Below are positions 1 through 11,466 of a stretch of 64,000 nucleotides of DNA, piece by piece (position 1 is the stretch's first letter; each line of letters begins with the position of its first letter). The stretch comes from Panicum virgatum (taxonomy: Eukaryota > Streptophyta > Magnoliopsida > Poales > Poaceae): assembly GCF_016808335.1 (NCBI RefSeq), contig NC_053140.1, forward strand, positions 28,762,086-28,826,085, read 5' to 3'. The notes below the pieces were generated by a model. It was not told the origin of the DNA. It ran no database searches and was given only the letters and a program-made list of their open reading frames with translations. A program made the translations under genes and the position numbers.

Positions 1-228
1 TTCATAAAAAATCTGTGTAGTGGTAAGAATTATCTATGGCAGGTGAAAGAACCTAAAGGTCGGTCAGGTGGTGGTATCTTACTTGGTATTGATCTAGAGG
101 TTTTTGACATTGGCGCATTAGATGAAGGAGACTACTACGTGAAATTCCACATGTCGGTAGGTGGACGATGGGTTCTAATAAATTCAGTCTTAACTGGTTT
201 AGGCATGTTTATGTTATCTTTTTTTTAA
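1..228 (+). mobile_element. LINE (L1-type) endonuclease remnant, cut by window edge
   Basis: Frame 1 is open from the first base to 228. It reads like the start of the plant LINE ORF2 endonuclease domain: a GRSGGGILLGI stretch, then a DIGALDEGDYYVKF stretch. This pattern is common in grass L1-like elements. The rest of the endonuclease and the reverse transcriptase do not follow, so this is a fragment with its 5' part outside the window. Recognition is from family pattern only. Confidence 0.5.
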
Positions 229-807
229 TCCCAAAAGGGGTACTCTTATTCCCATTATCCTTTTTTTGTTATAATCGGTTGTAGCCTCTTTTGAGGTCAA
301 GACTGGGTACGCTTATTCCCATTATCTAAAAAATAAACCATGTTTTCAATTATACTCTGGCAATGCAAATGCAACAAAACTAAGATTACATACCACATTT
401 CTTCATGTTCTTTACAATGCTTTAAGGCATTTGTGTCACGTCCAACTCATTTGCATCATATAATTTCACTTTAAAATATTTGTAATCCAAGAAATATGCC
501 CCACCCCCATTTGATCTTCAAACTGCTCTAGTGCCTTGATCATGAGTGGCACTAAGAGAAATAGGGACCTATGTATTCAACGCTCACCATGTGGATCCAC
601 CTAGCTCATCTATTACCTTTTGTAGAAATAGGGTAGAATAAACCATCTAACAGTAATATAATTTTGAAAGGATTGCAAAACAGAGAAAACTACCCTAAAT
701 AGAATGGGTCCTTTATTTTATTTATGCATTCCTTCATTCATTCCAACCATCATGACAAATCTTCTCTCATTGCCTTAAAATATAATGGATACAGTCATGA
801 GCTTGCA
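229..807. other. Unassigned AT-rich stretch
   Basis: No coding region is recognised. A short imperfect duplication is visible near 228-330: two copies of a phrase ending in GGGTACnCTTATTCCCATTATC. The right part is presumably 3' UTR and downstream sequence of the minus-strand PLATZ gene. Confidence 0.4.
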
Positions 808-1795
808 TTAGAAGAATGGAGCACGTTGGGGAATTCCCTTGCGTCGGTGACGAGCAATCTTTTTTGGTGGTGATTCTTCTTCATTGTTCTCATTGCAGCT
901 ATCTTTGTCACTAGTAGTACCTGAACCATCATCACTCTTACGTACATCAGCCTCTCCGCAACACTGAGGACCGCTTTCAACCGTAGCTGCCACATTCATG
1001 TCATTTTGTATGCCTCTGACCTGTAAAAATTTAGGATGTAGAGTATGTTAAACTGATAATGAAAATTATTTCTTATTTTTGACTTAATCTTTAGCTGATG
1101 TGTGATCACTTACATTGCAGCCAAGAGAGCAGAAGCGGAATGCATCAAGTAGAGCACGGCCACATATCTCACAGTTATGTGTTGATGATGAAGTTGTCTT
1201 AGAGACACCATAGTTACGTTGTTGCGGACGCTCATTCAAGAACACAACCCTTGCACTATTGATTATGTATGTTTGCACATCACTAATATCGAGAATGTCC
1301 TCAATCTCTGAAACTCTCACAACATCATGGTAGGATGATCGCCTTATCTGAAAGACCGAATATGGAGAACTTAAATTTGCTATCATATATGAGCTTACTC
1401 ACAATATCCATGGAATATAAACAAAATTCATTAATGAACATCCAAATTTATGTTCACGTAAGGTTTTATGCTTGTGTTTTGATTATGAGGTGAGCTAAAA
1501 AGCAAAAATAGAATACATATCCAAGTCAAACATTTTAGTTGTATGGAATATACCATTTGTGGAATTTCATAACATACTATTGATGGTATGATTACACATT
1601 TTGTACCTGGATTACACGATGGGTGGAGTGATCACTTGAACGGCAATAGTAGCAGAAAGCAGCTGGTGGTGCCTCACACTGGATGCAAAATAGGTTACAT
1701 TCATTACGACTGGCAAGAAGATGGCTTGGACAAGTGGTAAAGAATTGTGTTGCAAGTAGTAGCTCTAGCCATGGAGGCACCATCTCTCTTTTCAT
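808..1795 (-). CDS. PLATZ-family zinc-dependent DNA-binding transcription factor, 3 exons
   Basis: Exons (minus strand) are 1795-1607, 1347-1114 and 1020-808. Every junction has a GT donor and an AG acceptor, and all are in phase 0, giving 211 aa. Exon 1 begins with an MVPPWLE-type N-terminus and carries the Cys/His cluster (CPSH, FCIQC, FCYYC, then SSDHSTH). Exon 2 holds the conserved core (IRRSSYHDVVRVSEIEDILD, then CEICGRALLD and FCSLGC). Exon 3 ends in a basic ARHRRKGIPQRAPFF tail. PLATZ proteins are plant-specific nuclear factors that bind A/T-rich DNA and usually repress transcription. The ATG at 1795 is chosen because a TATA-like sequence lies just upstream; the second Met, four codons later, is an alternative start. 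The frame is intact and all metal ligands appear present, so I expect a functional gene. Confidence 0.9.
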
Positions 1796-1840
1796 TGTAA
1801 AAGCAATAGTCTGTTCTGGGCTTGTTAGTGAATGGATTAG

Positions 1841-1853
1841 CTATATTTATAGA
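1841..1853 (-). promoter_or_regulatory. TATA box of the PLATZ gene
   Basis: Read on the minus strand this is TCTATAAATATAG, centred about 50 bp upstream of the PLATZ start codon. That implies a short 5' UTR of roughly 20 bases. Confidence 0.5.
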
Positions 1854-1868
1854 GGAATGACTATGAGA

Positions 1869-2280
1869 AGTACCTGCACTTTTCCAGTAAATCCGTAGGC
1901 ACAATAAGAAGTTTTGCACAATCTACGGCGCTAATAACTGAAATGTCGGCTAAAACTTATAGGGTAAGAAATGCATACAAACACTTTTTCACATAAAACC
2001 ATTTACAAAGTAAGAAGTTTCGCATATTTTGTGACACTAGGAAACTGACTGTCGGCTATAAATCTTAGTGAAAAAAAATGAGTAGTAGATGCACCTTTCC
2101 TGTAAAACCGTAGGCGTTATAAGAAGTTTGCAATAATTTGCGGCACAAAGAACTGAAGTGATCATTAGGAACAACAGAAAAACAACAAGAAGTACATACA
2201 CTTTTCCAAGAAAACTGCTGGCACAACAAAAAGATTTTGCATAATTTCTAACACTAGAAACTGAAATGTCAGGTAATAAT
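1869..2280. repeat. Degenerate tandem repeat, about 107-bp period, four copies
   Basis: Four diverged copies start near 1869, 1969, 2085 and 2189. Each carries in order a 'gcacttttcc' block, a 'ccgtaggca' block, an 'ataagaagttttgca' block and an 'aactgaaatgtcggcta' block. The array sits directly upstream of the PLATZ TATA box, so it makes up the proximal promoter. Confidence 0.6.
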
Positions 2281-3186
2281 ATAGTGGAACATAATCAAAG
2301 TGCACTTTTTATGTGAATCTTCTTTTTTCATTTTGAAATTGAAAAATCAAATGTTGGGCGTAGCTTATCAGCCCGTGAGCCTTGAAATGATTTGAATAAT
2401 CAATTCAAGGCTCTTTAGCGATCTTAGTCTCCACATGAGACAATTTCTGAGTATTTTTGTGGCGTCTAGTTTGGGATTTTCGTGGTGTCTAGCCCCTGAG
2501 CTTATGAGCCAGGTGAGCCATAGGAGCCATGTCGAGTAGTTATTGGCGCCCAGCCCTCGAGCTCGAGAGCTAGCAGAGCTATTGGAGGTGTGCCGAGCAG
2601 CCTGGAGAGTTGTTGCTGGACCTCGATCCGGAAAATGACAATGCAAACATTATGTAGCATAATGCGGATATAAATAAATTTATTTGGTGTAAAATAAACT
2701 TGTGTTGAGCTCTTGTTTATTCCATTTAAATCTCTTGAGTGATCCCTCCTGTTACGTTTAAGCATATGTTCCTATTTTAGCCGTTGCTCATAGCGTGTAT
2801 GAGATCTTTATCCCGAGTGCGTGGGCATTTTCTACCCGAGTAGATTAGTGACCGTTAAGAGAAGACAACAAATGCAGAAATAAGAAGTCGGCATTGCGAT
2901 AAAGAGTATGTGTGTTGCGCATAAGGTGGTTGGCGAGAGTGTGTATGTTCATAGGATATAGCCATTGCGAGCCAACAATGCTCAGTATGTCAAATCTATG
3001 GCCATAGCCTCCTTAATCAATTTGATATACCAAACTCATGGTGGAGCCTCTGGAACTCAGTACACCAAACATGTGGCCATAGCCTCTATAATTTGGTGAA
3101 CCCAGCCCGTGAATATAGGTGAACATACCCCCGAAATATAGTCGGTGAAGTGTAGCTCTGGAGGGTAATTCCCTTCGAGAAGCATG
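2281..3186. other. Unassigned repeat-like sequence into which the Copia element inserted
   Basis: No coding region is recognised. Short phrases recur here, such as 'atggccatagcctc' near 3000 and 3070, and clusters around 'gagccatgtcgag'. The sequence probably continues at 9566 on the other side of the Copia insertion and is likely an older transposon. Confidence 0.3.
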
Positions 3187-3191
3187 CACAG
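3187..3191. repeat. Target-site duplication CACAG, left copy of the Copia element
   Basis: CACAG directly precedes the LTR start TGTTAGG and is repeated at 9561-9565 directly after the right LTR. Confidence 0.9.
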
Positions 3192-4674
3192 TGTTAGGAC
3201 CGGGTGCTCTAGCCTAAGAGGGGGAGGGGGTGAATTAGGCACTCCAAAAAAACTTAGACCTATGGCTCTAACTAGTTTGCACAAAACTTAAACTAAAACA
3301 AGCTATCTAGATGTGCAACTATGGTTGTTCTAGTGTGAAACCCCTATCCCAAAAGAGTTTAGCAACCTATAGCATTTCCTATCAAGAAACTACTATATGA
3401 ATGTAAAGGCATACAAATGTTAGTATGAAATGCGGAAGCTTAATGAGTAGGATAGGAGATAGCAAACTCTTGACGCGGGTGTTTATCCCGTGGTTCGGTT
3501 AGCCACAAAGGCACACCTACATCCACGTTGTTGTAGCACTCACTAAGAGTATTGCTACTCGGCCACCAAGTCTCTTTCGTGAACACAATCACGGTCACCT
3601 TGGCCCCGGGTTCCACTAAGGAGCTTCTCGACAAAGGATGGGGGTCTCCACGTCCCCCGCACAAAGTGTCGTCGCCGCTCCACACCAAGTCGGAGGGTCG
3701 ATGACGTTGCCGGCGATCTTCACAGCTCCAAGGGGCCGGCGCACCAAGCTCTTCTTTTGGTTCACTAAAGAACCACATCAAAAAGGCTCAAGGCCTTGCA
3801 ATCTCACTCACTAAGAGCTAATCTAGCACTCACACTTTACAACGCCAGTGCTAAAGGCTAAGGATATGATCAATGGGCTCTTGTATGGCTTGGAGATGAT
3901 CTTGGGTGTGTGTGTGTGTGACTTCTAGCAACTCCAGCAAACTTCAAATGGCCGGGGGATGCCATATATATAGGCCTCCAAGTCGTGGAGCCGTTGCTCC
4001 AACGGTCAGTAGAAATCTGTGTACCATCAGATGAACCGATGCTTCTGTCAGGGATGGCGTCGATTCATCCGGTCACTCTAAGTAACTGAAGTAGCCGTTG
4101 GCTTCACTGACACAGTTGCAGCGACCAGGGACCATCGGTTAGATCGATGCTTAGGGCGTCGGTTCAACCGATCACACACAGCAACTGGACTAGCCGTTGG
4201 GCCTCCCTCTTCTGCTGACGTCAATGCACCGATGCTATGCTCCGATGCCTCGCCGGTTCAATCGGTGCTGAAGACTTGGCTCCTGCGCGCTTGACATCGT
4301 CTCTGGAACATGGTATGTTGAATGCACCGATGCCTATCTTGAATCTGTCGGTTCAACCGGTGCTTCACTTGATCTTCACATGATCTCCAGAGGTGCACAG
4401 ACTTGTGCCAATAGCCAGGCCGTCGGATCATCCGACAACCATCGGATGAACCGACAGGCGCATCGGTTCTTCCGGTGCTACTGATTTCAGTAGAACTCGT
4501 CCAATTCAGCGTTTCTTTGAGTTCTTTCTTCGTGTTTTGCTTTGCATGGCCTTTTTACTTCATCCCTGGGATCTAGAAATGTTCACTTAACAATACTATT
4601 AGTCCCATTGATTGCGTTGTCATTCGATCACCAAAATCACTCGAAATGGCATAAATGGTGCCATGTTCGTTACA
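3192..4674 (-). repeat. 3' LTR of the Copia-type element
   Basis: 1,483 bp and homologous along its whole length to 8095-9560. It carries a TATA-like run (minus strand, near 3964-3973) and a cluster of short palindromes at 4020-4480 of the form TCGG-N(3-5)-CCGA. The length difference from the other LTR comes mostly from a GT-repeat length change near 3910 and a 13-bp indel near 4450. Confidence 0.9.
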
Positions 4675-4688
4675 ATCTCCCCCTTTTT
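4675..4688 (-). promoter_or_regulatory. Polypurine tract of the Copia-type element
   Basis: On the minus strand this reads AAAAAGGGGGAGAT and abuts the 3' LTR. Similar CTCCCCCTTT-type tracts recur on the plus strand near 4808, 4830, 4890 and 4950. Confidence 0.75.
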
Positions 4689-6096
4689 GGTGATTGATGA
4701 CAACACAATCAAAGCAAGCATAATATTTGCAAAAATTGACAAATTTAACCAATTGAAACCACTTACACTTGCTTGGATGCTTACCATCATCCAATGATGG
4801 CTTGACCTCCCCCTAAAACCATGATTTCCCCCTTTGTCCCTCCCCTTATCTTGCTACTTCTTCCTCATGACTTGATTCACTTAGGTATTTCTCCCCCTTT
4901 GGGATATGCTTCTTCTTCTTGAGAAAATACCTTGCTTTGATCCACATTTCTCCCCCTTTGGAATCAAATCACCTAAAAGGTCTTGCTCCTAAAAAAAAGT
5001 CTTGCAAAACAATATAGCTCAAAAGAAGATTAGTACCCTAGGGAGTTAGTGCCATGACTCATGATCCAATTGTATGATATCAATGAAGATATCAATTGAA
5101 AAAATTTCACTATGGTGGATCACAAAATCACGAAACTAGCATGACATGAGCTAAGCTCTCCATAAGTATGTGCACAAAAAGATAATGTGAAAAACAAGTG
5201 CACAACTAGATGTTATAACTAGAGAGCTTAGATCATATTATGCATGGAGGTAGCTCTAAAAATTATAAGGAATTGACAATTATACCAATTGAATGAGTTT
5301 AGAACCTTGCATACCTCCGGGGGATTAATTTGTTTACCTTGCATGTACCAATTTGAAGGTGACTTGCATATGGTACCAATTGAAGTTGAAAACCAGTTGA
5401 AAGTCTTTGAAAGAAGAGCACTTGGTACACCAATGTTAAGCAAATGTATGAGCACGTAGCCTATGAACTTAGATATGAGCATTTAAGTTCAATAGAGTAT
5501 GGCTCAATATGCATGAAAGCACAATTTATATAATCACTCTTATAGAGTTGTTTGTTCACATTGATCGTGAATAACATTCTCTTAGAGTGTTAACTCCACA
5601 TGAGACTACAAAAGATAAACTAGCAAACACATTAGTCTCAAAATCACAAACCATAAAGTGAACTCCCCCTAAATGTGTGCATTTAGTGTTTGAATCACCT
5701 AAGCAAATGTATGCACATTGATTTTGACACAAATAGGAAGTTTACCCTATAGCTTGTGCTCATGGTACACATATGAAATACATACCTCATGAAGTCCATA
5801 TACCATGAAGGGTAATCTTGTGTAGCTTTCTACACACTTATCAAACCATGTAGGTTGCTCATGGGTTAGAGTCATGACACAAGCAACCCACCATATATAA
5901 CACTAGGTGATGCAATGCAAACAACCTAGCAAGAGCAATGGAGCTATATGATGCTTGAATTGAAATTTAGCTACCATTACCTTATGGGGGACTTGGGCAA
6001 CAAATGTCCAAGTTGTGAGCTTAGCTTGTTTTGATTTGAACCTTCACTTCAACTTGAAAACTAAGCCTCCAAATCCCCCATAGTCATTCTTGGGCT
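4689..6096. other. Non-coding interior of the Copia-type element
   Basis: About 1.4 kb between the gag stop and the polypurine tract. It has no recognisable pol domain in any frame. It has several extra polypurine-like tracts and many short reading frames that look accidental. Confidence 0.6.
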
Positions 6097-8009
6097 TCAA
6101 GTCTCCTTTGGAACCCACACCATTTGAGGCCCCTTCATATTGATGATGACATCCTTGGGCACCCAAATGGGACGGTTCCAACTCCTTTCTTGCTTCCCAA
6201 ACTTGTGAGCAACCACCTTGCCGTTTGTTTTCTTCTTGATCACATAGGTGGTGCTATTGCTCTTGTTTCTCCGGTTGGGCTTGGTGTAGATGAGAGAACT
6301 CTTGATTGTTAGCTTCTACTTGTTCTTCTCATCCGAAAGCTTCTCCCTTGGTTGAGGACACTTGTTGGACTTATGGCCTTCTTTGTGGCACTTTGAGCAA
6401 GTCACGGTGGATCCCTTCTCAAGCTTCTTCACTATGGTTTCACGGTTATCTTGAGAAGGTTGGACATTGCTCTCTATGCCTTTGCCTTTCAATCTATACG
6501 AGTCCTTCATGAGCCTTTCCCCTTCTTGCTTGAGCTCATCATTCTCCTTGGCAATGAGATCATGACATGATTCTACAACAACATTCTCATTGCATTTCTC
6601 ATTGCCAGGGTTAGAGCAGGAATCATCAATTAAATCAATGCAAGAGGTTGAAGCATCTACCCTAGAGATAGGAATTGCACAAGGGTAGTTTGCTTCATTT
6701 CCAAAGAGTCATTAGTATCATTAATGCTCTCAAATTTTAATTTGAGCTCTTCATGTTCCTTGCTAAGCAATTTGAATTTACACATTGAATCTTCAAAATT
6801 TGTAGCAAGAGAAGCATTTAGATCTTCGAGAGCACTAAGGTTTTTAATTTCTTTTGATTGTTTCTTAATGACTTTTTGGTGCTCATGAACAAGGTCAAGA
6901 AGTTCATCAATTGAAGGAGAGTCAGAGTCATCATCACTTACATCGCTATCCATACCTTTGGCCATAAAGCAAGTGTTGGATGATGATCCCATGCGGGTGG
7001 TGAATTTCTTATTTGATTCATCACTTGAACTTGATTCTTCACCACCGCTAACCCATTCTCCAAATATGGCAAATGATTCATGCTTGGACTTCTTCTCCTT
7101 CTTTTGCTTGTTCTTTTTGAACTTCTTCTCCACCTTCATAAGTTGATGGTGAGGCCCATCTTTGAGGGAGACCACATACCCCATGGAGTTGATTTCCTTC
7201 AAGCATTTGTTCATCTTCTTTACTTGCTCATAAAGGTAGGGGTTCATTGGCTCTTGATCATCACTTGAGGAGCTTTGGCATGCCTCCTCTTCTTCCTCTT
7301 CACTTGAGCTACCTTTGATGGCCATCTTCTTCAACTTTTTGACTTGCTTGCATGCAAGTGAACTATGTGTTGGTGAAGAAGGTGGTGCTCTTGGTTTGAT
7401 ATCATGACGTAGCTCATGGGCGATCACCTTGTTGACAACTTGATTTGGTGTCATTGTGTTGATATCTTTCTCATATAGAATTGTGGTCATCAAATCATAG
7501 TCCGGCCTTCGAAGTGAGTGAAGGATCTTGCGAATGAGTTCCAAATCTTCAATTTTCTTCACATCTAAAGAATTAATCTCATTCACAAGAATATTCAACC
7601 GTGAGTACATAGCTTCGGCATTTTCATGATCAAGTTGCTTGAAGCTATTAAGTTTATCAATGAGAACATGATATTTTTCATTTGCAACATCTTTTGTGCC
7701 TTCATGGTTCTCACTAATAGTTTTTCATAAAACATTAGCATTTTCGAAAGTAAACACACAGTTGAACACATTTTTACCAAGAGAGTTTAAAATAGCACAC
7801 TTGGCTATAGCATCATATTGCTTCTCTTGTTGACTATTGCTCTTAGTTCCTTCACTCGTTACTCTCCAAACATTTAGGCCCTTTGCTTGGAGGTGTGATT
7901 GCATCAAGATCTTTCACCGTTGGAAGCCCGTGCCATCGAAACGTGGAGGAGGTCCTAGAGAATGTATCCCTTCCCCTAAAAGAGCTAACTCACTAGGCGG
8001 TGAAGCCTA
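6097..8009 (-). pseudogene. Decayed Copia gag (UBN2-type plus CCHC zinc knuckle)
   Basis: The reading frame is retroviral-type gag: a UBN2-like capsid segment (7610 downward, with MYSRLNILVNEINSL), an acidic and lysine-rich middle, then a CCHC knuckle CSKCHKEGHKSNKC near 6390. It ends in a WVPKET-type C-terminus that stops at 6097-6099. Damage: in-frame TGA at 7914-7916 and at 7725-7727, each where a Trp would be expected; a frameshift between about 6690 and 6720; and an in-frame TAG at 6316-6318. No ATG is visible at the expected N-terminus (about 8009). The longest remaining open frame (7610-6657) encodes 317 residues. It cannot make full-length Gag. Confidence 0.85.
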
Positions 8010-8080
8010 ACCGATCAAGTGAGCCGGTAAACACAAATTGCCAATAGAATTGGCTTCCTTTGTGAGAGGAGTGAGTCCCG

Positions 8081-8092
8081 GCTCTGATACCA
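8081..8092 (-). promoter_or_regulatory. Primer-binding site (tRNA-iMet) of the Copia-type element
   Basis: Minus-strand TGGTATCAGAGC, complementary to the 3' end of plant initiator tRNA-Met, lies two bases inside the LTR end. It fixes the element's orientation. Confidence 0.9.
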
Positions 8093-8094
8093 CT

Positions 8095-9560
8095 TGTTAG
8101 GATCGGGTGCTCTAGGCTAAGAGGGGGAGGGGGTGAATTAGGCACTCCAAAAAAACTTAGACCTATGGCTCCAATTAGTTTGCATAAAACTTAAACTAAA
8201 AAAAGCTATCTAGATGTGCAACTATGGTTGTTCTAGTGTGAAACCCCTATCCCAAAAGAGTTTAGCAACCTATAGCCTTTCCTATCAAGAAACTACTCTA
8301 TGAATGTAAAGGAATACAAATGTTAGTATGAAATGCGGAAGCTTAATGAGCGGGATAGGAGATAGCAAACTCTTGATGCGGGTGTTTATCCTGTGGTTCG
8401 GTTAGCCACAAAGGCACACCTACATCCACGTTGTTGTAGCACTCACTAAGAGTATTGCTACTCGGCCACCAAGTCACTTCCGTGAACACAATCACGGTCA
8501 CCTTGGCCCTGGGTTCCACTAAGGAGCTTCTCCACAAAGGATGGGGGTCTCCACGTCCCCCGCACAAAGTGTCGTCGTCGCTCCACACCAAGTCGGAGGG
8601 TAGATGACGTTGCCAGCGAGCTTCACAGCTCCAAGGGGCCGGCGCACAAAGCTCTTCTTTTGGTTCACTAAAGAACCACAGCACAAAGGCTCGAGGCCTT
8701 GCAATCTTACTCACTAAGAGCTAATCTAGCACTCACACTTTACAAGGCTAGTGCTAAAGGCTAAGGATATGATCAATGGGCTCTTGTATGGCTTGGAGAT
8801 GATCTTGGGTGTGTGTGTGACTTCTAGCAACTCCAGCAAACTTCAAATAGCCGGGGGATGCCATATATATAGGCCTCCAAGTCGTGGAACCGTTGCTCCA
8901 ATGGTCAGCAGAAATCTGCGTACCATCGGATGAACCGATGCTTCTGCCAGGGATGGCGTCGGTTAATCCGGTCACTCTAAGCAACTGAAGTAGCCGTTGG
9001 CTTCACTGACACAGTTGCAGCGACCAGGGACCATCGGTTAGACCGATGCTTAGGGCGTCGGTTCAACCGATCACACACAGCAACTGGACTAGCCGTTGGG
9101 CCTCCCTCTTCTGCTGACATCAATGCACCGATGCTATGCTCCGATGCCTCGCCGGTTCAACCGGTGCTAAAGACTTGGCTCCTGCGCGCTTGACATCGTC
9201 TCTGGAACATGGTACGTTGAATGCACCGATGCCTGTCTTGAATCCATCGGTTCAACCGGTGCTTCACTTGATCTTCACATGATCTCCAGAGGCGCACAGA
9301 CTTGTGCCAATAGCCAGGCCGTCGGATCATCCGACAATCATCGGATGAACCGATCTTCCGGTGCTACTGATTTCAGCAGAAATCGTCTAATTCAGCGTTT
9401 CTTTGAGTTCTTTCTTCGTGTTTTGCTTTGCATGGCCTTTTTACTTCATCCCTGGGATCTAGAAATGTTCACTTAATAATACCATTAGTCCCATTGATTG
9501 CGTTGTCATTCGATCACCAAAATCACTCGAAATGGCATAAATGGTGCCATGTTCGTTACA
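8095..9560 (-). repeat. 5' LTR of the Copia-type element
   Basis: 1,466 bp, ending on the plus strand in TTCGTTACA and followed by the duplication CACAG at 9561-9565. The minus-strand TATA-like run is near 8866-8876. Confidence 0.9.
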
Positions 9561-9565
9561 CACAG

Positions 9566-10139
9566 ATAAGTAGTCATCACATTGGACAATCTTGTGGCGA
9601 ACAAGTTAGACAAGGTATAAATGTCGTAGCCTGATTCATGGCTGATTTATCAATAAAGCCGACTAGTCGGAATTGATTCTGACTAGTTATCATATTGATC
9701 ACAAGAACTGATCTCCGAGAGTTTAAAGCCCATCCCCGACTATTTTCTGGTTGAGATGAGTAGTCGAGGTCAGCGGCAGCATGTCGACATCGCAGCGTGA
9801 GCTGAGTTACATCGAGCCGAGTAGTCGAGATCGTCACCGTGATGTGAGCTAGAGTTGAACCGAGTAGTCGAGATCGTCGCCACAGTGCGAGTTGGAGTTG
9901 AGTCGGCCGAACATCGATGTAGTTGTTTGCACAAAGATCCTATCACGAACTCGGCAAAGTGATCCATCCTGTGGAGTGGATTGATTTTGATGAAGAGGTC
10001 CTTGAGTCTCACCTGATGATCTCAATGATCACCTCATCTGGTGTGCCTCTGAGGGATGCCTCGAGGTAGTAGATTTGTAGGAAGAGAGATCGCCAGACTT
10101 GGGGTTTGATGGTAAAGGCGAGGATAGAAGATACAAATT
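9566..10139. other. Flank of the Copia insertion; old transposon-like sequence
   Basis: Contains repeated phrases around GAGTAGTCGAGATCGTC (near 9760, 9822, 9862). No intact coding region is seen. It probably continues the sequence interrupted at 3191 and may be the interior of the CACTA-type remnant that follows. Confidence 0.3.
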
Positions 10140-10380
10140 TTTACAGGTTTGGATGATGGCGTCACCCGTCCCTATAAATAGCCACTATTTTTTGGGGCTG
10201 GTGACGCCACCACTCAACCCTTGATCACCCACCCCTAAAAATAATCGCTATTTCTAGGGGTGAATGATGGCGTCATCTGCCCCTAAAATGCAAATTTAGA
10301 GGCGGATGATAGCGTCACCACCCGTACAAATGATCTTTAGGGGCGAGTGATGGCATGACACGCCCGTCCCTATAACTGTT
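10140..10380. mobile_element. CACTA-type subterminal repeat remnant
   Basis: Both orientations of a 'taggggcgggtgatggcgtcacc' type motif alternate here (10150-10370). That arrangement is typical of the subterminal repeats of grass CACTA elements. The terminal CACTA itself and the transposase were not found. Confidence 0.45.
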
Positions 10381-11466
10381 CGTACGCAAAGAAATTCATA
10401 ACTTTTTCATACGATATTGGATGAAGGCAACATTTATACCAAAATTGTAGCGGTTGACAAGATCTACAATTTTGTAGTTGACAACTTTTTTATTTAAAGT
10501 CATTTAATAGTCCAAAAAATTATTATAGATTCTCTAGTTTCAAAATCTACAAGTTTTGATTTGTTTTCAAAAATAACTTCGGATGTAGAATGTAGGGTAG
10601 TTCCATATAAAAGTTTTAGTGGTAAGATATAAAACTTTGTGATTTATACATTATTCATTTGAGAACGTTTACTACTGCAAGATCATTTGCTAATTGTGCC
10701 CTTGCTATGACTATACAGTATCTCATATAATTCAAGTCACATTTTTAAGTTTGCACAATCTTAATCTTTACATACATGGAAATATATTTGACATGTTGCA
10801 CTGCTGAGATGTCGATCTGGACTGGCATTCTTGGCGTCTTATGGATGGCCTTTTATCTTTAGAATTGGATTGCTATAGGTTCGTACATTTTCATGTGCTA
10901 GTCTTGTAGCACTAGCGTTTGACTGATTTCTCTTCGTTCCAAGAGGTCGATACCAGAACCTACTTCCATTATCTAAAGAAGAGTGTGAACTCAAGGTGAT
11001 TGCTGAAGGGTAGGATATGCTACCAAACTCAGCAACAGAGCTACGTTCAGTAAAACAGATGAATTTAAGACAACCGATCCAGCGATCGATAGGAACAAGA
11101 TCAGCATACATCTAAAGTACGAGTATTGATACGGTTCTTTTTCCCGTCTTGTATTCTCGCAAAATTGCACTTGAGGAGGCTTTCTTTCTCAAAACTTTTC
11201 TTTGAAAGATGCAGTCTGTTCAGATCGAGATATATAGGTATATATGATGAACATGCATCCATCGATCCGTGATACTAAGAGAAAAGACCTGTGTAAATAG
11301 AATTGGGAAATTAGCCTATCACGCAATGCTTCTGCTGATATCTGCCTTGATCCCCTCCACGGTGTTAGCACTAATCTTGACTAGTTAGATTGCATAGGCT
11401 AGGACGTGATTTGTTCAGGGTGTGCCTGTGGTAGGCGCATGCATGTGTTGCATGCTTGCATGTAGA
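10381..11466. other. Unassigned, AT-rich; no supported gene
   Basis: The left part (10390-10660) resembles the low-complexity flank of CACTA elements. A 90-codon minus-strand frame at 10839-11111 has no recognisable domain and I do not call it. The right end is downstream sequence of the bHLH gene. Confidence 0.3.

Larger units (their letters stand above)
3192..9560 (-). mobile_element. Copia-type LTR retrotransposon, gag-only, minus orientation
   Basis: Complete by structure: LTRs at 3192-4674 and 8095-9560, both TG...CA as read on the plus strand, flanked by the 5-bp duplication CACAG. On the minus strand the 5' LTR is the right one. It is followed by a primer-binding site for tRNA-iMet (8081-8092), a decayed gag (8009-6097), about 1.4 kb without coding sequence, a polypurine tract (4688-4675) and the 3' LTR. 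No protease, integrase or reverse transcriptase is visible in the 3.4-kb interior, so the element is non-autonomous. By eye the LTRs differ at about 50 of 1,466 aligned bases plus two or three indels (roughly 3.5%). The insertion is therefore moderately old. Confidence 0.92.

Noticed and set aside
3440..3781. 113-codon frame and its counterpart at 8343-8714
   Set aside because: They lie inside the Copia LTRs, are not conserved as protein between the two, and have no domain.
10839..11111. 90-codon minus-strand frame
   Set aside because: No recognisable domain, no supporting splice sites or neighbours.
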